Shown: positions 42,476 to 51,334 of the stretch, in pieces
How positions within the stretch are numbered: the stretch's first letter is position 1
Layout of the letters: each line of letters begins with the position of its first letter
NCBI GenBank assembly: GCA_019112785.1
Contig: DXIQ01000003.1
Location: forward strand, 1 to 64,000
DNA: 64,000 nt
DNA from: Candidatus Blautia stercorigallinarum
GTDB lineage: Bacteria > Bacillota > Clostridia > Lachnospirales > Lachnospiraceae
Direction: 5' to 3'
Position numbers and translations under genes: made by a program
The notes under the pieces: generated by a model
Database searches by the model: none
Seen by the model: the letters and a program-made list of their open reading frames with translations, nothing else
What the model was told of the DNA's origin: nothing

Positions 42476-43496
42476 AAAAATAAGTGCAGATACGATAGCC
42501 TTGGCAGCGGCCATAGGAGCCTGTGTCCTGTTTCTGGCTGCTACAGCATGTTTTGGAGAAAAGAATTTTTTTCCTTTCCTGTGCTATGGCTTCGGAGTGT
42601 TGATGATTATTCTGATCCTGGCGGTATATGGGATTTTCCGAAAGGCTTTTATTAGGTTTTCAGATAAAGTATGCGGCCAGGTGGAAGAACTTACCAAAGG
42701 AAGTTTCCAGAGTTACGGACCGGAAGAAGATACTTTTACATCCAAGATCGAAATGAAACTGGATAAGCTGTCTGATGTGATCCATTCATCTTTAAGTACC
42801 CAGGAATTTCAGAAGCAGGAGGTTCAGCAGATGGTATCGGATATTTCCCATCAGCTGAAAACCCCTATTGCCAATATCACTATGTACAGCTCCATGCTGG
42901 ATTCGGGGAACTTTTCCAGTGAGCAGAGAAAGCAGTTTGCCCAGGTTATTGAAAACCAGGTGAAAAAACTGGAATTTCTGGTGGATTCCCTGATGAAAAT
43001 GTCCCGGCTGGAAACCTCTCTGATCCATCTGGAGATAAAACCGGCCAGGATCTTTGACACTCTATTTCAGGCCTTGTCTCAGGTAGGGGCGAAAGCGGAA
43101 TTTAAAGAGATTCAGTTAGAATGTAGCTGTGACCAGGATCTGATGGTGCCTCATGACGCCAAATGGACCCAGGAAGCTCTGTTTAACATCCTGGATAATG
43201 CAGTGAAATATACCCCTGAAGGGGGCAGGATCACTGTGAACACAGAAGTGTGGGAAATGTTTACCAAGATTGATATTTCCGATACAGGGATCGGTATTGC
43301 CAGAGAACATTATGAGGATATTTTTAAGCGGTTTTACAGGGAGGGAAAGGTTCATCTGGAGGAAGGAGTAGGAATCGGACTGTACCTAAGCCGGCAGATC
43401 ATTACCCAGCAGGGAGGCTATATAAAGGTTTCCTCAAAAGAAGGCAAAGGGACTACTTTTTCCGTATTTTTGCCTAATTTACATGAAAGAAAGTAA
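42468..43496 (+). CDS. Sensor histidine kinase
   Basis: A 342-residue kinase with two close hydrophobic helices (about 10-27 and 37-57) and a very short outer loop, again without an extracellular sensor. The H box SDISHQLKTPIANI has His128. The catalytic domain shows ILDNAVKYTPEGG, DTGIGI and EGVGIGLYLSRQI. It overlaps the upstream regulator by 8 bases and ends in a terminator. Such short-loop kinases commonly detect envelope stress through a partner permease. Confidence 0.9.
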   Translation: MNRKISADTIALAAAIGACVLFLAATACFGEKNFFPFLCYGFGVLMIILILAVYGIFRKAFIRFSDKVCGQVEELTKGSFQSYGPEEDTFTSKIEMKLDKLSDVIHSSLSTQEFQKQEVQQMVSDISHQLKTPIANITMYSSMLDSGNFSSEQRKQFAQVIENQVKKLEFLVDSLMKMSRLETSLIHLEIKPARIFDTLFQALSQVGAKAEFKEIQLECSCDQDLMVPHDAKWTQEALFNILDNAVKYTPEGGRITVNTEVWEMFTKIDISDTGIGIAREHYEDIFKRFYREGKVHLEEGVGIGLYLSRQIITQQGGYIKVSSKEGKGTTFSVFLPNLHERK

Positions 43497-43512
43497 AAGA
43501 TTATGATTCATT

Positions 43513-43562
43513 AAAAATGACGTTTCATCACTACACGAAGACAGTGATGAAACGTCATTTTT
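43513..43562. terminator. Bidirectional terminator
   Basis: Perfect 20-base arms (aaaaatgacgtttcatcact and its complement) lie between the kinase gene and the convergent permease gene. Confidence 0.9.
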
Positions 43563-43576
43563 GTTTAACAGGAACC

Positions 43577-43634
43577 CTTTGACTCCTGCGGGCAGCGAGC
43601 CAAAGGGATATGCTTGCATCGGGATTTTTGACTC
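43577..43634 (+). repeat. Dispersed palindromic repeat, copy B (short)
   Basis: It reads cctgcgggcagcgagccaaa, then gggatatgcttgcatcggga, with tttgactc at both ends. It keeps the left arm of the family but lacks the central palindrome's right arm. It lies between a terminator and the stop of the FtsX-type permease. Confidence 0.55.
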
Positions 43635-43639
43635 AAAAG

Positions 43640-46006
43640 TTATTCATCTCTCTTCAGCCGTTCCATCAGGCCGGCTTTTGTGAAATGCCGGTAGCACAGA
43701 AGGGTGATCCCTGCGGGAACTGCCAGTACAAAAAGACTCCATAAAAGAAGGGGGAGCAAAGGCAGATGATAGGGCAGGACCGAAGGCGAGGAGAGAAAAA
43801 GGAACCGGTACAGGAGAAAATTCATTCCCGCACCCAGGATCCAGGAAATGATCAGAGGCATTCGGCACATATACAGGCACTCGTAAAGCAGCATTTTTTT
43901 AATCTCTTTCCTGGTCATTCCTACTGCCTCAAAAAGTGCCAGCTCCCGGTTCTGGGTGACCATTTTGTTCAGTGTAGAGTTTAAGAGGTTCAGAACACTG
44001 AAGATGATCACGATAAGGGTTGCCCCTACAAAGAGAAGCAGAAAGATACGGTTCTGTCTGGCCAGTTCCCGATGGTAATCCTGGTAGGAATCCATAAGGA
44101 CCAGAGGGCAGTCTCTGGAAAATTCTTTCAGATACTGCTCCAGCTGGGGAGAAGCTATATGATCTTGGGTAGTGATGTATACCATACTGACGGTATTGAT
44201 ATCCGGATACATCTTTTCAAATACAGAGACAGGCACCAGGAAACTGGTATTCAGAGGCACATAATCCTCTGAGAATTTCGGATCAATGGATCCTGCTACA
44301 GGAAGTGAAATGTTTTCATAACCGCTGCCATCGTAATAATTCAGAGAAAGGCTGCCTTTCTGAAAATAATCGGTTCCATAGTAATAGATAGGATTATAGA
44401 GCGCACTTCCGCTTTCTTCCAGTTCTTCATAAGTCAGACTGCTGTCTGACAGATAAGGCTTCATAAGAGAAAAAATTTCTTTATCAAATGCGATCAGATT
44501 TGTGGATTCGGAACCCTGATCTGTGAGAACATTAACAAATTCTTCATGAAGGGGAAAGACCTTTTCCACATCTGAAAAGGAACCAAGCTTTTCCAGAAAA
44601 TCCCGGCTGAAAACATTTTGTTCCTGATATTCGATCAGTTCTGTATCGGAAGAATTCAGGTATTCAGAGTTAAAGGAAAGAATATAATCTGCATCTTGAA
44701 AATATCCGGAATGTACTCTAAGGTCAATGTCCCAAAAGCTTATATAAGCAGCAGTAAGGAGAAAGAAAATACCTCCTGCCACCATAGAAAGCCTGGTAAG
44801 AAACATTTTCTTCCGGTTTTTTCTTGCCCGCATTTTCCCCAGAGAGCGGCAGGAAAGCCTGCCGGAAAAGGGCAGATCAGAGTTTTCCTGCCAGGTAAGA
44901 GCCTTCCAGGGAGTGATCCTGGAAGCAATCTTTGCCGGCTTTTGCAGAAAAGCCATGAGAAAAATATAGGAACAGAGAAATACCGTCAGCCCAATGCCGG
45001 CCATATAAGACAGACTCCATTGACCTGTTACAGCGCCGGACAGGAGCATACCGGGCAGGATCCCTGTCAGACTGCCTATAAGACATAACAGAGAACTTTC
45101 CAGGTTTACCATCCGCCGGATCTGTCTGGCAGTCATTCCCAGAGTCTGCATCTGTCCGAAAGCCTGTATCCTGGACATGATAGAGATGTAGAAAATACTG
45201 TAGATCACCAGCAGGCCAATAACCAGCACCAGAAGGTCCAGGAAAAAATAGACCAGGATCACAGAGGGCGTAAGGGGAGAGGTATCAATGCTGTAGTAAT
45301 TGGGAGCTATCTGACTATCCGGAACTCCGTATTCCTCACTGATCTTAGCCAGAAGAGCAGAGGATTTTTCAAAACCTCCGGAAAGGAATTCCGGCTTCAG
45401 CCAGATCTTCAGGCTGAAATCTTTGCCTGTAAATAGGGGACTGGTTTGGGCGAAGGAAGCAGATACATAAAAGTCCGGAATGCTGGTACCTAAGGCTGCT
45501 TTTGTAATGCCGCAGACCTGAAAGACGTACTCTTTTTCCTTTTTGTCAAAAAAGGAAAGGGTATCTCCACAGGAAGCCTGGATCTTCTTTGCCAGGGCAG
45601 CGTCCAGAAGGATTTCATCTTCCTTTTCCGGGAGACGGCCCTCTAGAATTTCATAGTCCGGGGAAGTTTTTCCAGGTATTTCCTCATAGACAGGCCTGGC
45701 ATATGTTCCCCCCAGTTCTCCCAGATCTCCGTATTTTTCCAGAAGGAATTTTTCAAAATGGAGATCTTTGACCAAAGCAGCGGTTTCTTCTTCCGTCAGG
45801 GAGGTAAAAACTGCGTGTTCCTCACCGGAAAAATCTTCATAGGTATTCAGATAATCCAGGGTATTGACACAGGGCAGAAAAGTCATGACAAAGGTACAGG
45901 TACAGATGGCGAATAAAATGCAGAAGGTACGGAACCTGTTGGCTTTTAAAGCCTTGAACACCAGTTTCCAGGCAGGCTTTTGATTATTATTGGCAATTAA
46001 AGACAT
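43640..46006 (-). CDS. FtsX/MacB-type ABC transporter permease
   Basis: A 788-residue permease with two FtsX repeats. A first helix (about 20-42) leads to an external domain (about 45-225), three helices with FGQMQTLGMTARQIRRMV between them, then more helices, a second external domain of about 210 residues and a C-terminal three-helix FtsX repeat (ALFEAVGMTRKEIKKMLLYE). GTG 46018 is an alternative start; ATG 46006 is close to ggggag and overlaps the ATPase stop by 10 bases. Probably exports or extracts a lipid or peptide, under control of the convergent two-component system. Confidence 0.88.
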   Translation of the reverse strand: MSLIANNNQKPAWKLVFKALKANRFRTFCILFAICTCTFVMTFLPCVNTLDYLNTYEDFSGEEHAVFTSLTEEETAALVKDLHFEKFLLEKYGDLGELGGTYARPVYEEIPGKTSPDYEILEGRLPEKEDEILLDAALAKKIQASCGDTLSFFDKKEKEYVFQVCGITKAALGTSIPDFYVSASFAQTSPLFTGKDFSLKIWLKPEFLSGGFEKSSALLAKISEEYGVPDSQIAPNYYSIDTSPLTPSVILVYFFLDLLVLVIGLLVIYSIFYISIMSRIQAFGQMQTLGMTARQIRRMVNLESSLLCLIGSLTGILPGMLLSGAVTGQWSLSYMAGIGLTVFLCSYIFLMAFLQKPAKIASRITPWKALTWQENSDLPFSGRLSCRSLGKMRARKNRKKMFLTRLSMVAGGIFFLLTAAYISFWDIDLRVHSGYFQDADYILSFNSEYLNSSDTELIEYQEQNVFSRDFLEKLGSFSDVEKVFPLHEEFVNVLTDQGSESTNLIAFDKEIFSLMKPYLSDSSLTYEELEESGSALYNPIYYYGTDYFQKGSLSLNYYDGSGYENISLPVAGSIDPKFSEDYVPLNTSFLVPVSVFEKMYPDINTVSMVYITTQDHIASPQLEQYLKEFSRDCPLVLMDSYQDYHRELARQNRIFLLLFVGATLIVIIFSVLNLLNSTLNKMVTQNRELALFEAVGMTRKEIKKMLLYECLYMCRMPLIISWILGAGMNFLLYRFLFLSSPSVLPYHLPLLPLLLWSLFVLAVPAGITLLCYRHFTKAGLMERLKRDE

Positions 46007-46695
46007 GGCTCTCCCCACTTTCTCTCTACAATATGGCCGTCTTCGATATGAATGATACGGTCTGCCATCTGGGCAATCTCGTCATTGTGAGTGATCATCA
46101 CAATGGTCTGATGGAAGCGCATACTGGAAGATTTCAAAAGGCCCACCACTTCCAGACTGGTACGGGAATCCAGGTTTCCGGTAGGTTCGTCACACAGAAG
46201 GATAGAGGGCTTTACCGCCAGAGCCCTGGCAATGGCAACCCTCTGCTGCTGCCCGCCGGAAAGCTGGGTCACATTTCTTTCCAGCTTATCCTGGATCCCA
46301 AGCCAGCAGGTGATCTCCTGGATAAATTCTTTATCCGGCTGGTTTCCGTCGATCTCAATAGGAAAAATAATATTTTCATATACATTCAGCATGGGGATCA
46401 GATTATAATTCTGAAAAACAATGCCGATATTCCTTCTGCGGTAAATAGAGGCCTGTTCCGGAGAAAGTTTTGATAACTCTCTTCCTGCTACCAATACCTG
46501 GCCGCTGTCCGGGGTGTCCAGCCCGCCCATCATATGGAGAAGGGTGGATTTGCCGCTTCCGCTGGCCCCTACAATGGCAGTAAAAGTCCCCTCCTCAATA
46601 GTCAGAGAAATATGGTCCAGGGCTTTTACCAGAGAAAAGTCTTTTCCATAGGACTTGCATAAATCTTTTATTTCTATAATCGTTCCCTTATTCAT
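45997..46695 (-). CDS. ABC transporter ATP-binding protein
   Basis: A 232-residue ATPase of the LolD/MacB group. Walker [10 protein letters not shown] (near 43), Q loop FQNYNLIP, signature LSGGQQQR, Walker [13 protein letters not shown] loop ITHN. ATG 46695 with AAAGGAGG 5 bases upstream is preferred over the longer open frame. It is the energiser of the adjacent permease. Confidence 0.93.
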   Translation of the reverse strand: MNKGTIIEIKDLCKSYGKDFSLVKALDHISLTIEEGTFTAIVGASGSGKSTLLHMMGGLDTPDSGQVLVAGRELSKLSPEQASIYRRRNIGIVFQNYNLIPMLNVYENIIFPIEIDGNQPDKEFIQEITCWLGIQDKLERNVTQLSGGQQQRVAIARALAVKPSILLCDEPTGNLDSRTSLEVVGLLKSSSMRFHQTIVMITHNDEIAQMADRIIHIEDGHIVERKWGEPCL

Positions 46696-46918
46696 CAGAA
46701 CCTCCTTTAAAGCCACAGTTTCCGGGAATATTTTTTACTATACTTACTCTACCATAGAATCCTATCAGGAATGTCTCAGACTTTCAAATAAAATCTCTCG
46801 ATTTTGTAACAATTCAGAAGAAGTAACAAAACTGCAACAATTTTTCCGGGAAATGAGAGGTTGTTGAAATATGGAAAGGCTATGATTATTACAAGAAAGA
46901 AATAAGGAGTGAAGAATT

Positions 46919-47119
46919 ATGAAGAAGATCATGACAAAAACAGCAGCCGTTTTATCAGGAATGCTTATGCTTTTCGCCGCAGTAAGCGCAGGCCCGGGGC
47001 TGGCAGAAGCGGCAGCGGATCTGCTGGGATATATGATCTATTTAGGTGTTTGCGGCTCCGGTGTGGTATTTTTATACCAAAAAGAAAGAGGACGAAGCAT
47101 AGGATCTGTGCTATACTGA
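46919..47119 (+). CDS. Small hydrophobic protein of unknown function
   Basis: A 66-residue protein with a basic start and two hydrophobic segments (about 9-30 and 36-52, the latter LLGYMIYLGVCGSGVVFLY), probably a signal peptide or two-helix membrane protein. No family is recognised. The ATG lies 10 bases after aaggag. It precedes the AraC-type response regulator by 36 bases, so the two may form a transcript. Confidence 0.5.
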   Translation: MKKIMTKTAAVLSGMLMLFAAVSAGPGLAEAAADLLGYMIYLGVCGSGVVFLYQKERGRSIGSVLY

Positions 47120-47155
47120 GAGAAGCAGTACACTAGCAGGAGAAAGGAGCCATCC

Positions 47156-48679
47156 ATGAAGATCGTAATAGCAGACACAGAAGAGACAGTCATAGAAGAG
47201 ATTATCAGGGTGCTGGAAAACAGCAAAGTAGAATATAAACTTGAAGGCACCACAGATAACAGTAAAGAGGGATATGAGCTGATAAAGGCGGTCCGTCCGG
47301 ATCTTGTGATCATGGATGTAAGACTGGAAGGATCAGATGGACTGGCTATGATGAAGAAACTCCGGGCGGAAGGCGTCGCTTCCAAATTGATCATTCTGAC
47401 AGAGGATACAGATTTTAATACTGCAAGGGAAGCCATTGAAACAGGAACCGACAGTTATCTTTTGAAACCCATAGAAGCCGCACTGCTGGAGAAGGAACTT
47501 CTGAAGATCAGCGGGAGACTGGCAGAGGAGAAAGCTGTTACATCAGTATTTACAGTAGAAAATATTTTCCGGGGATGCATAAACGGACAGCTTCATCCTG
47601 ACAGCAGATTCCACAGAGTGACCCGGGCGGTCTATGGTTTTACCCTGGAAGAGCCGGCTGATGTATTTGCAGTGTGGCTTGGAGACGGATATAGAAAACA
47701 ACGCAGAAATGTCTGCAGGCTGCTGGAAGAGAAAGGAAAAAATTCCCTGGCTTTGGTCTGTGTACTGCCTGTTGACGTATGGCAGGTGGTTACAGCTGTG
47801 ATCTACCGCCTTAATGAAGAGCAGGAAAAGATTTTTTCTATTTTTCAGGACCAGGTAGTGCCGGCTTTGTGCGGGGATATAGAGGAGGAGTTAGTGTGTT
47901 TCTGGGCAGAAATGGAAAAGGGAAGCCAGCTGCCGGAAAAAATGAGAGAAATCCAGGAGATACGGGATTGGAATCTGCTCTATGACAGAGGAGATCTTAT
48001 CCGGATCAGTCAGATAAAGGAAAAAGCACCTCTCCCCCTGCGGTATCCTGCAGAGCTGGAACAGAGGGTAAAGAAGGCGGTTCTGGGGGAAGACATGAAA
48101 AGGTGTTATTACCGGGTATATGACCTGCTGAGAAGACAGCTTCACTTTCCCAAAGATATGAAAGAATGTCTCATCCGTTTTAATATGGCAGTATTAAATG
48201 CATATAAAACTCGGAATGAAATAGAATCCGAGCTTAAGATCCAGGTTTGTATGCAGAAAATCGGAGAGGCCATGAGCTGGGGCCAGATCAGAGCCGCTAT
48301 GGAGGAATATCTGAGTCTTATAAGTTTTAAAGCTTTTTCAGAGGAGAAAGATAAGGAATTCAGTCCTTTGATACGCAGGGCTGTCCAGCTGGTGAGAAAA
48401 TACTATGACCAGGGAGTGACCCTGGAAGAAACGGCAGAGCGGCTTTTTGTATCCGAAGAGTATCTCAGCTCCCAGTTTAAAAAGGAGACAGGAGCAGGGT
48501 TTACAGAGACAGTAAGGCATTACCGGATCGAGAGGATCAAGGGATTGCTTTTAAACACCCAGCTGAAGCTGAACCAGATCGCAGAGCTGACCGGATATAC
48601 AGATCCTAAATATATGAGCCGTGTATTTAAGGAAGAAGTAGGAGTCCTTCCCTCTGAATACAGAAAGTCTTTTAATTAA
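47156..48679 (+). CDS. AraC-type response regulator (YesN-like)
   Basis: A 507-residue regulator. The receiver domain (1-120) has Asp54 (VIMDVRLEGSDG) and TEDTD...LLKP with the conserved Lys. A middle region of about 280 residues is unassigned, as in YesN-like proteins. The C-terminus (about 400-507) holds two AraC helix-turn-helix motifs: VTLEETAERLFVSEEYLSS and LNQIAELTGYTDPKYMSRVF. These usually pair with a YesM-type kinase and control carbohydrate uptake, but no kinase or transporter is adjacent, so it is an orphan. Confidence 0.85.
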   Translation: MKIVIADTEETVIEEIIRVLENSKVEYKLEGTTDNSKEGYELIKAVRPDLVIMDVRLEGSDGLAMMKKLRAEGVASKLIILTEDTDFNTAREAIETGTDSYLLKPIEAALLEKELLKISGRLAEEKAVTSVFTVENIFRGCINGQLHPDSRFHRVTRAVYGFTLEEPADVFAVWLGDGYRKQRRNVCRLLEEKGKNSLALVCVLPVDVWQVVTAVIYRLNEEQEKIFSIFQDQVVPALCGDIEEELVCFWAEMEKGSQLPEKMREIQEIRDWNLLYDRGDLIRISQIKEKAPLPLRYPAELEQRVKKAVLGEDMKRCYYRVYDLLRRQLHFPKDMKECLIRFNMAVLNAYKTRNEIESELKIQVCMQKIGEAMSWGQIRAAMEEYLSLISFKAFSEEKDKEFSPLIRRAVQLVRKYYDQGVTLEETAERLFVSEEYLSSQFKKETGAGFTETVRHYRIERIKGLLLNTQLKLNQIAELTGYTDPKYMSRVFKEEVGVLPSEYRKSFN

Positions 48680-48709
48680 AAATCTCAACCTATTAAAAAA
48701 ATTTCACCC

Positions 48710-48737
48710 TTGTCATAATGGAAAATTATGGTACGAT
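48710..48737 (+). promoter_or_regulatory. Promoter of the HPr-like gene
   Basis: TTGTCA and TACGAT are 16 bases apart, about 75 bases upstream of the start. Confidence 0.45.
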
Positions 48738-48811
48738 ACCTATGACCTGAAAAGGCCTGTCTCTGTACTGAGGCAGAGTAAAGTATGAGTACGAAAGAGG
48801 TGAGATGAATA

Positions 48812-49039
48812 ATGGGCGAAATGAAACTTACGTTCAAAACTCCGGAAGAGATTTATGAATTTGTAAATACAGTATCTAAGTATGAATTTGACGTTGATGT
48901 CAGAAGAGGAAGAGTAGTTGTAGACGCAAAATCTTTGCTTGGTATTATGCATCTTGGACTCAACAGCATACTTGATCTGAAGATCCATTCAGGAAACTGT
49001 GAAGAATTGCAAAGAAAACTTGTAAAATATGGAGCATAA
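48812..49039 (+). CDS. HPr-like protein lacking the His15 region
   Basis: A 75-residue protein with an HPr-type fold. The segment VVVDAKSLLGIMHLGL matches the regulatory Ser46 region of HPr (NLKSIMGVMSLGI), with Ser at residue 41. The N-terminal GxHARPA loop that carries the phosphorylatable His15 is missing; the chain runs from KTPEEIYEFV straight into the first helix. So it cannot pass phosphate in the sugar PTS but could be a regulator like Crh, which is HPr-like with Gln15. Binding partners are unknown. ATG follows gaggtgag. Confidence 0.8.
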   Translation: MGEMKLTFKTPEEIYEFVNTVSKYEFDVDVRRGRVVVDAKSLLGIMHLGLNSILDLKIHSGNCEELQRKLVKYGA

Positions 49040-49043
49040 AGAA

Positions 49044-49073
49044 TACCGCTTTTTCTGAGAAGAAAAGGCGGTA
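49044..49073 (+). terminator. Terminator after the HPr-like gene
   Basis: Arms taccgct/ggcggta with a T-rich inner stretch, then attttc; it begins 5 bases after the stop. Confidence 0.6.
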
Positions 49074-49097
49074 ATTTTCACGAAAAAAATGTAACCA

Positions 49098-49126
49098 TTG
49101 ACATTACAACCTGCTTCAGGTAAAAT
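49098..49126 (+). promoter_or_regulatory. Promoter of the Rrf2 gene
   Basis: A consensus TTGACA and TAAAAT are 17 bases apart, 25 bases before the start codon. Confidence 0.75.
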
Positions 49127-49150
49127 GAAAACCGGAAGGAGAGGGAGAAA

Positions 49151-49591
49151 ATGCAGATTTCAAGCAGATTTACCATTGCCATACATATGTTGACCTGTAT
49201 GGAGACATTTAAAGAAGAATATAAGATAACCAGTGATTTCCTGGCGTCCAGTATCAATGTAAATCCGGTCATTATCCGACGGATCCTGTCTCAGCTAAAA
49301 GAAGCAGGACTCATCGAGGTGAAACGGGGAACCGGCGGCGCTGGGATCATAAAACCTCTGGAAGAGATCACATTTTTTGATGTATATCGTGCTGTAGAAT
49401 GTATTGAGGAGAATACTTTGTTCCATTTCCATGAAAATCCCAATCCTGCCTGTCCGGTTGGAAGAAACATCCATAATATCCTGGATGATAAGCTGTTTAA
49501 GGTACAGGAAGCCATGGAGCGGGAGCTGAAATCCATTACTATGGCAGATGTGATCAGAGATCTGGGAAATGTTCTTGGAAATGAAGTGTAG
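49151..49591 (+). CDS. Rrf2 family transcriptional regulator
   Basis: A 146-residue regulator with an N-terminal winged helix (ISSRFTIAIHMLTC, then ITSDFLASSINVNPVIIRRIL) and a short effector region. The glycine-rich RGTGGAGIIKP wing is typical. It has only two Cys residues (one in NPACPVG), not the three-Cys cluster of iron-sulfur Rrf2 proteins such as IscR or NsrR, so it probably does not bind 2Fe-2S. ATG follows ggaggga-type sequence. No clear target is adjacent. Confidence 0.88.
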   Translation: MQISSRFTIAIHMLTCMETFKEEYKITSDFLASSINVNPVIIRRILSQLKEAGLIEVKRGTGGAGIIKPLEEITFFDVYRAVECIEENTLFHFHENPNPACPVGRNIHNILDDKLFKVQEAMERELKSITMADVIRDLGNVLGNEV

Positions 49592-49643
49592 GCATCGCCG
49601 TTGGGGGCTTTTATCCCCAACATCAATTTGCAATATGAAATTA

Positions 49644-49694
49644 AAAAGACCTGAGTAAATGGCCGGGCAAAGAGAGCCATTTATTCAGGTCTTT
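49644..49694. terminator. Bidirectional terminator
   Basis: Arms aaaagacctgagtaaatggc/gccatttattcaggtctttc separate the convergent Rrf2 and HD genes. Confidence 0.85.
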
Positions 49695-49734
49695 CTTTAG
49701 AAATATGGAAGTTGCTGCTTATCGGTCCATCGGC

Positions 49735-50340
49735 CTATAGCCATTGTATAGAAGGTGTTATCTTCATTGTTGAAGAAGTATTTAGCAGCGCCATGGAATT
49801 CTGATATTTGTCTTTATAGAATAATTTGCTGCGGTCAGATAATTTCCGATAACTGCGGTTAAGTTTATCAATGACGAACTGTTTTCCTTTTTCGAAATCC
49901 ATGCCCTTTGTCACGTAGGCAAGATATAACAAACTGGGAATGTTGTCAAAGTGAGAAATTGCGTCAGCATCTGCCACACAGATTTCTTCGTTAGATTGCT
50001 TTTCAATGGGGACACTTCCTCTGTGGTTTCGAATGCAGTTCTGGACAGCCTGGATTTTGATGGGATCGTAATCAAATTTTCCAAGAAGTTCACCGGCTAT
50101 CCGGGCACCATAGATATGGTGTTCTTCATACATAGAATAATCTGTCACAGAGGCTATATCATGGAGCCAGGAAGCGATTATTACAATTTCTTTATCTGCG
50201 CCAAATTTTTCAGATAAAAGCGCAGCATTCTGAACTACAGATTCGATATGATAATAACAGCCCATGCCAAATTTGTTCGTGGGTTTTTTACACCTGCTGA
50301 GTACTTCTGATTGACAGTGATCGATGATATCCGTTCTCAT
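49735..50340 (-). CDS. HD-domain metal-dependent phosphohydrolase
   Basis: A 201-residue protein of the HD superfamily. Visible ligands are His in YYHIESVV, the HD pair in SWLHDIAS (about residue 58) and a later Asp in ADADAIS. Family members hydrolyse nucleotides or other phosphate esters with a metal ion; the substrate here is unknown. ATG follows AAGGAG. It heads a run of minus-strand accessory genes. Confidence 0.82.
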   Translation of the reverse strand: MRTDIIDHCQSEVLSRCKKPTNKFGMGCYYHIESVVQNAALLSEKFGADKEIVIIASWLHDIASVTDYSMYEEHHIYGARIAGELLGKFDYDPIKIQAVQNCIRNHRGSVPIEKQSNEEICVADADAISHFDNIPSLLYLAYVTKGMDFEKGKQFVIDKLNRSYRKLSDRSKLFYKDKYQNSMALLNTSSTMKITPSIQWL

Positions 50341-50350
50341 AAATATCTCC

Positions 50351-50797
50351 TTATCTCTTCAGTTTTACCAGATATTCACTGGTTCCTTCTTCCAGCTTCC
50401 GTTCTTCTGTAGGGCAAAATCCGTGCCTTTCATAGAACCGGAGAGCCTTGGTATTTTTCTCCAAAGCCCATAGGAAATTACTTTGCTTTTCCCTTACTGC
50501 AAAGGAGATCAAAGCGGCTCCGATCCCCATATTTTGGAAAAAAGTGTCTACATAAAGTTTCTGGATTTCCCGGCCGGAAAGCTGGATAAAACCCCGGATG
50601 ACTCCATCGTCAAAAACGTAAGTGTTCTGCAATCTTTCTTTATCCTGGAGATATTCATGGGCCACAGACATGACCTGAAGTTTTCCAAAAGAATAGCCTT
50701 CATCTTTAAAAATCGGTAAAAAATTTGTACGATTGTTATAAACCAGGATTTCTGCAATCCTGGATACATCCTTTTCCTGTGCCTGTCTGATATTCAT
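50351..50797 (-). CDS. GNAT family N-acetyltransferase
   Basis: A 148-residue GNAT. Motif A is FFQNMGIGAALISFA (acetyl-CoA phosphate loop, normally Q/RxxGxG/A); motif B is LEKNTKALRFYERHGF. The start NIRQAQEKDVSRIAEI is typical. Substrates of such small GNATs range from amines to protein N-termini and cannot be predicted. ATG follows AAAGGA. It lies 10 bases from the HD gene, on the same strand. Confidence 0.88.
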   Translation of the reverse strand: MNIRQAQEKDVSRIAEILVYNNRTNFLPIFKDEGYSFGKLQVMSVAHEYLQDKERLQNTYVFDDGVIRGFIQLSGREIQKLYVDTFFQNMGIGAALISFAVREKQSNFLWALEKNTKALRFYERHGFCPTEERKLEEGTSEYLVKLKR

Positions 50798-50846
50798 AGC
50801 AGTCCTTTCTATTGTCGGATTAATATTTTTTACTCTTGTTCCTATC

Positions 50847-51320
50847 TCAGAGAGAAACAGCCATCACATAGTCTTCTTCCCGATCCAGATAAACTTCAAA
50901 GCCTGCTCTGCGGTAAAGATTTACGGCCTGATTGGCCTTCTGGACGGAAAGAGAAACTCTGGAATAGCCCTGAGCTTTTAAAAATGCCAGCAGTTCCTGA
51001 AGAAGGGCCGTGCCTATCCCCATGCCTCTGTATTCTTTATATAAGGCGATGGCAAGGGAAGGCGTCTCGTCATCAATGTGTCCGTAATCTTCCATGATCC
51101 GAACCCAGGCAGCCCCTACAATTTTTCCATCTGCTTCTGCGGAAAAAGCTGCGTCATGCTCAGAAGAACCGAAATCAGCAATATACATCTGCATTTCCGG
51201 AGTCTGGAGAATGGATCGGGGAAAGGGCGGTTTTCCCTGGGGAACGAAAAGGGATTCATACAAAAAATCTTCCAGCAATGGATATTCTTCTTCGGTCATT
51301 TTTCGTATTTTATACTGCAT
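50847..51320 (-). CDS. GNAT family N-acetyltransferase
   Basis: A 157-residue GNAT with motif A EYRGMGIGTALLQELL and motif B SVQKANQAVNLYRRAGFEVY. ATG 51320, 8 bases after aaaggag, is chosen over a GTG at 51329. It resembles enzymes that follow the pattern MQYKIRKMTEEEYP. The acceptor is unknown. It is separated from the MBL gene by 14 bases. Confidence 0.88.
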   Translation of the reverse strand: MQYKIRKMTEEEYPLLEDFLYESLFVPQGKPPFPRSILQTPEMQMYIADFGSSEHDAAFSAEADGKIVGAAWVRIMEDYGHIDDETPSLAIALYKEYRGMGIGTALLQELLAFLKAQGYSRVSLSVQKANQAVNLYRRAGFEVYLDREEDYVMAVSL

Positions 51321-51334
51321 ATTTTCCACTCCTT

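Noticed and set aside
31266-46695. Both two-component/ABC sets as copies of one duplicated module
   Set aside because: Gene orientation, permease length and sequence differ; they are separate members of the same broad class.
331-46817. A shared 16-base string (ttttgtaacaattcag) at 331 and 46802
   Set aside because: Flanks do not match and both lie in AT-rich gaps, so it is probably chance.
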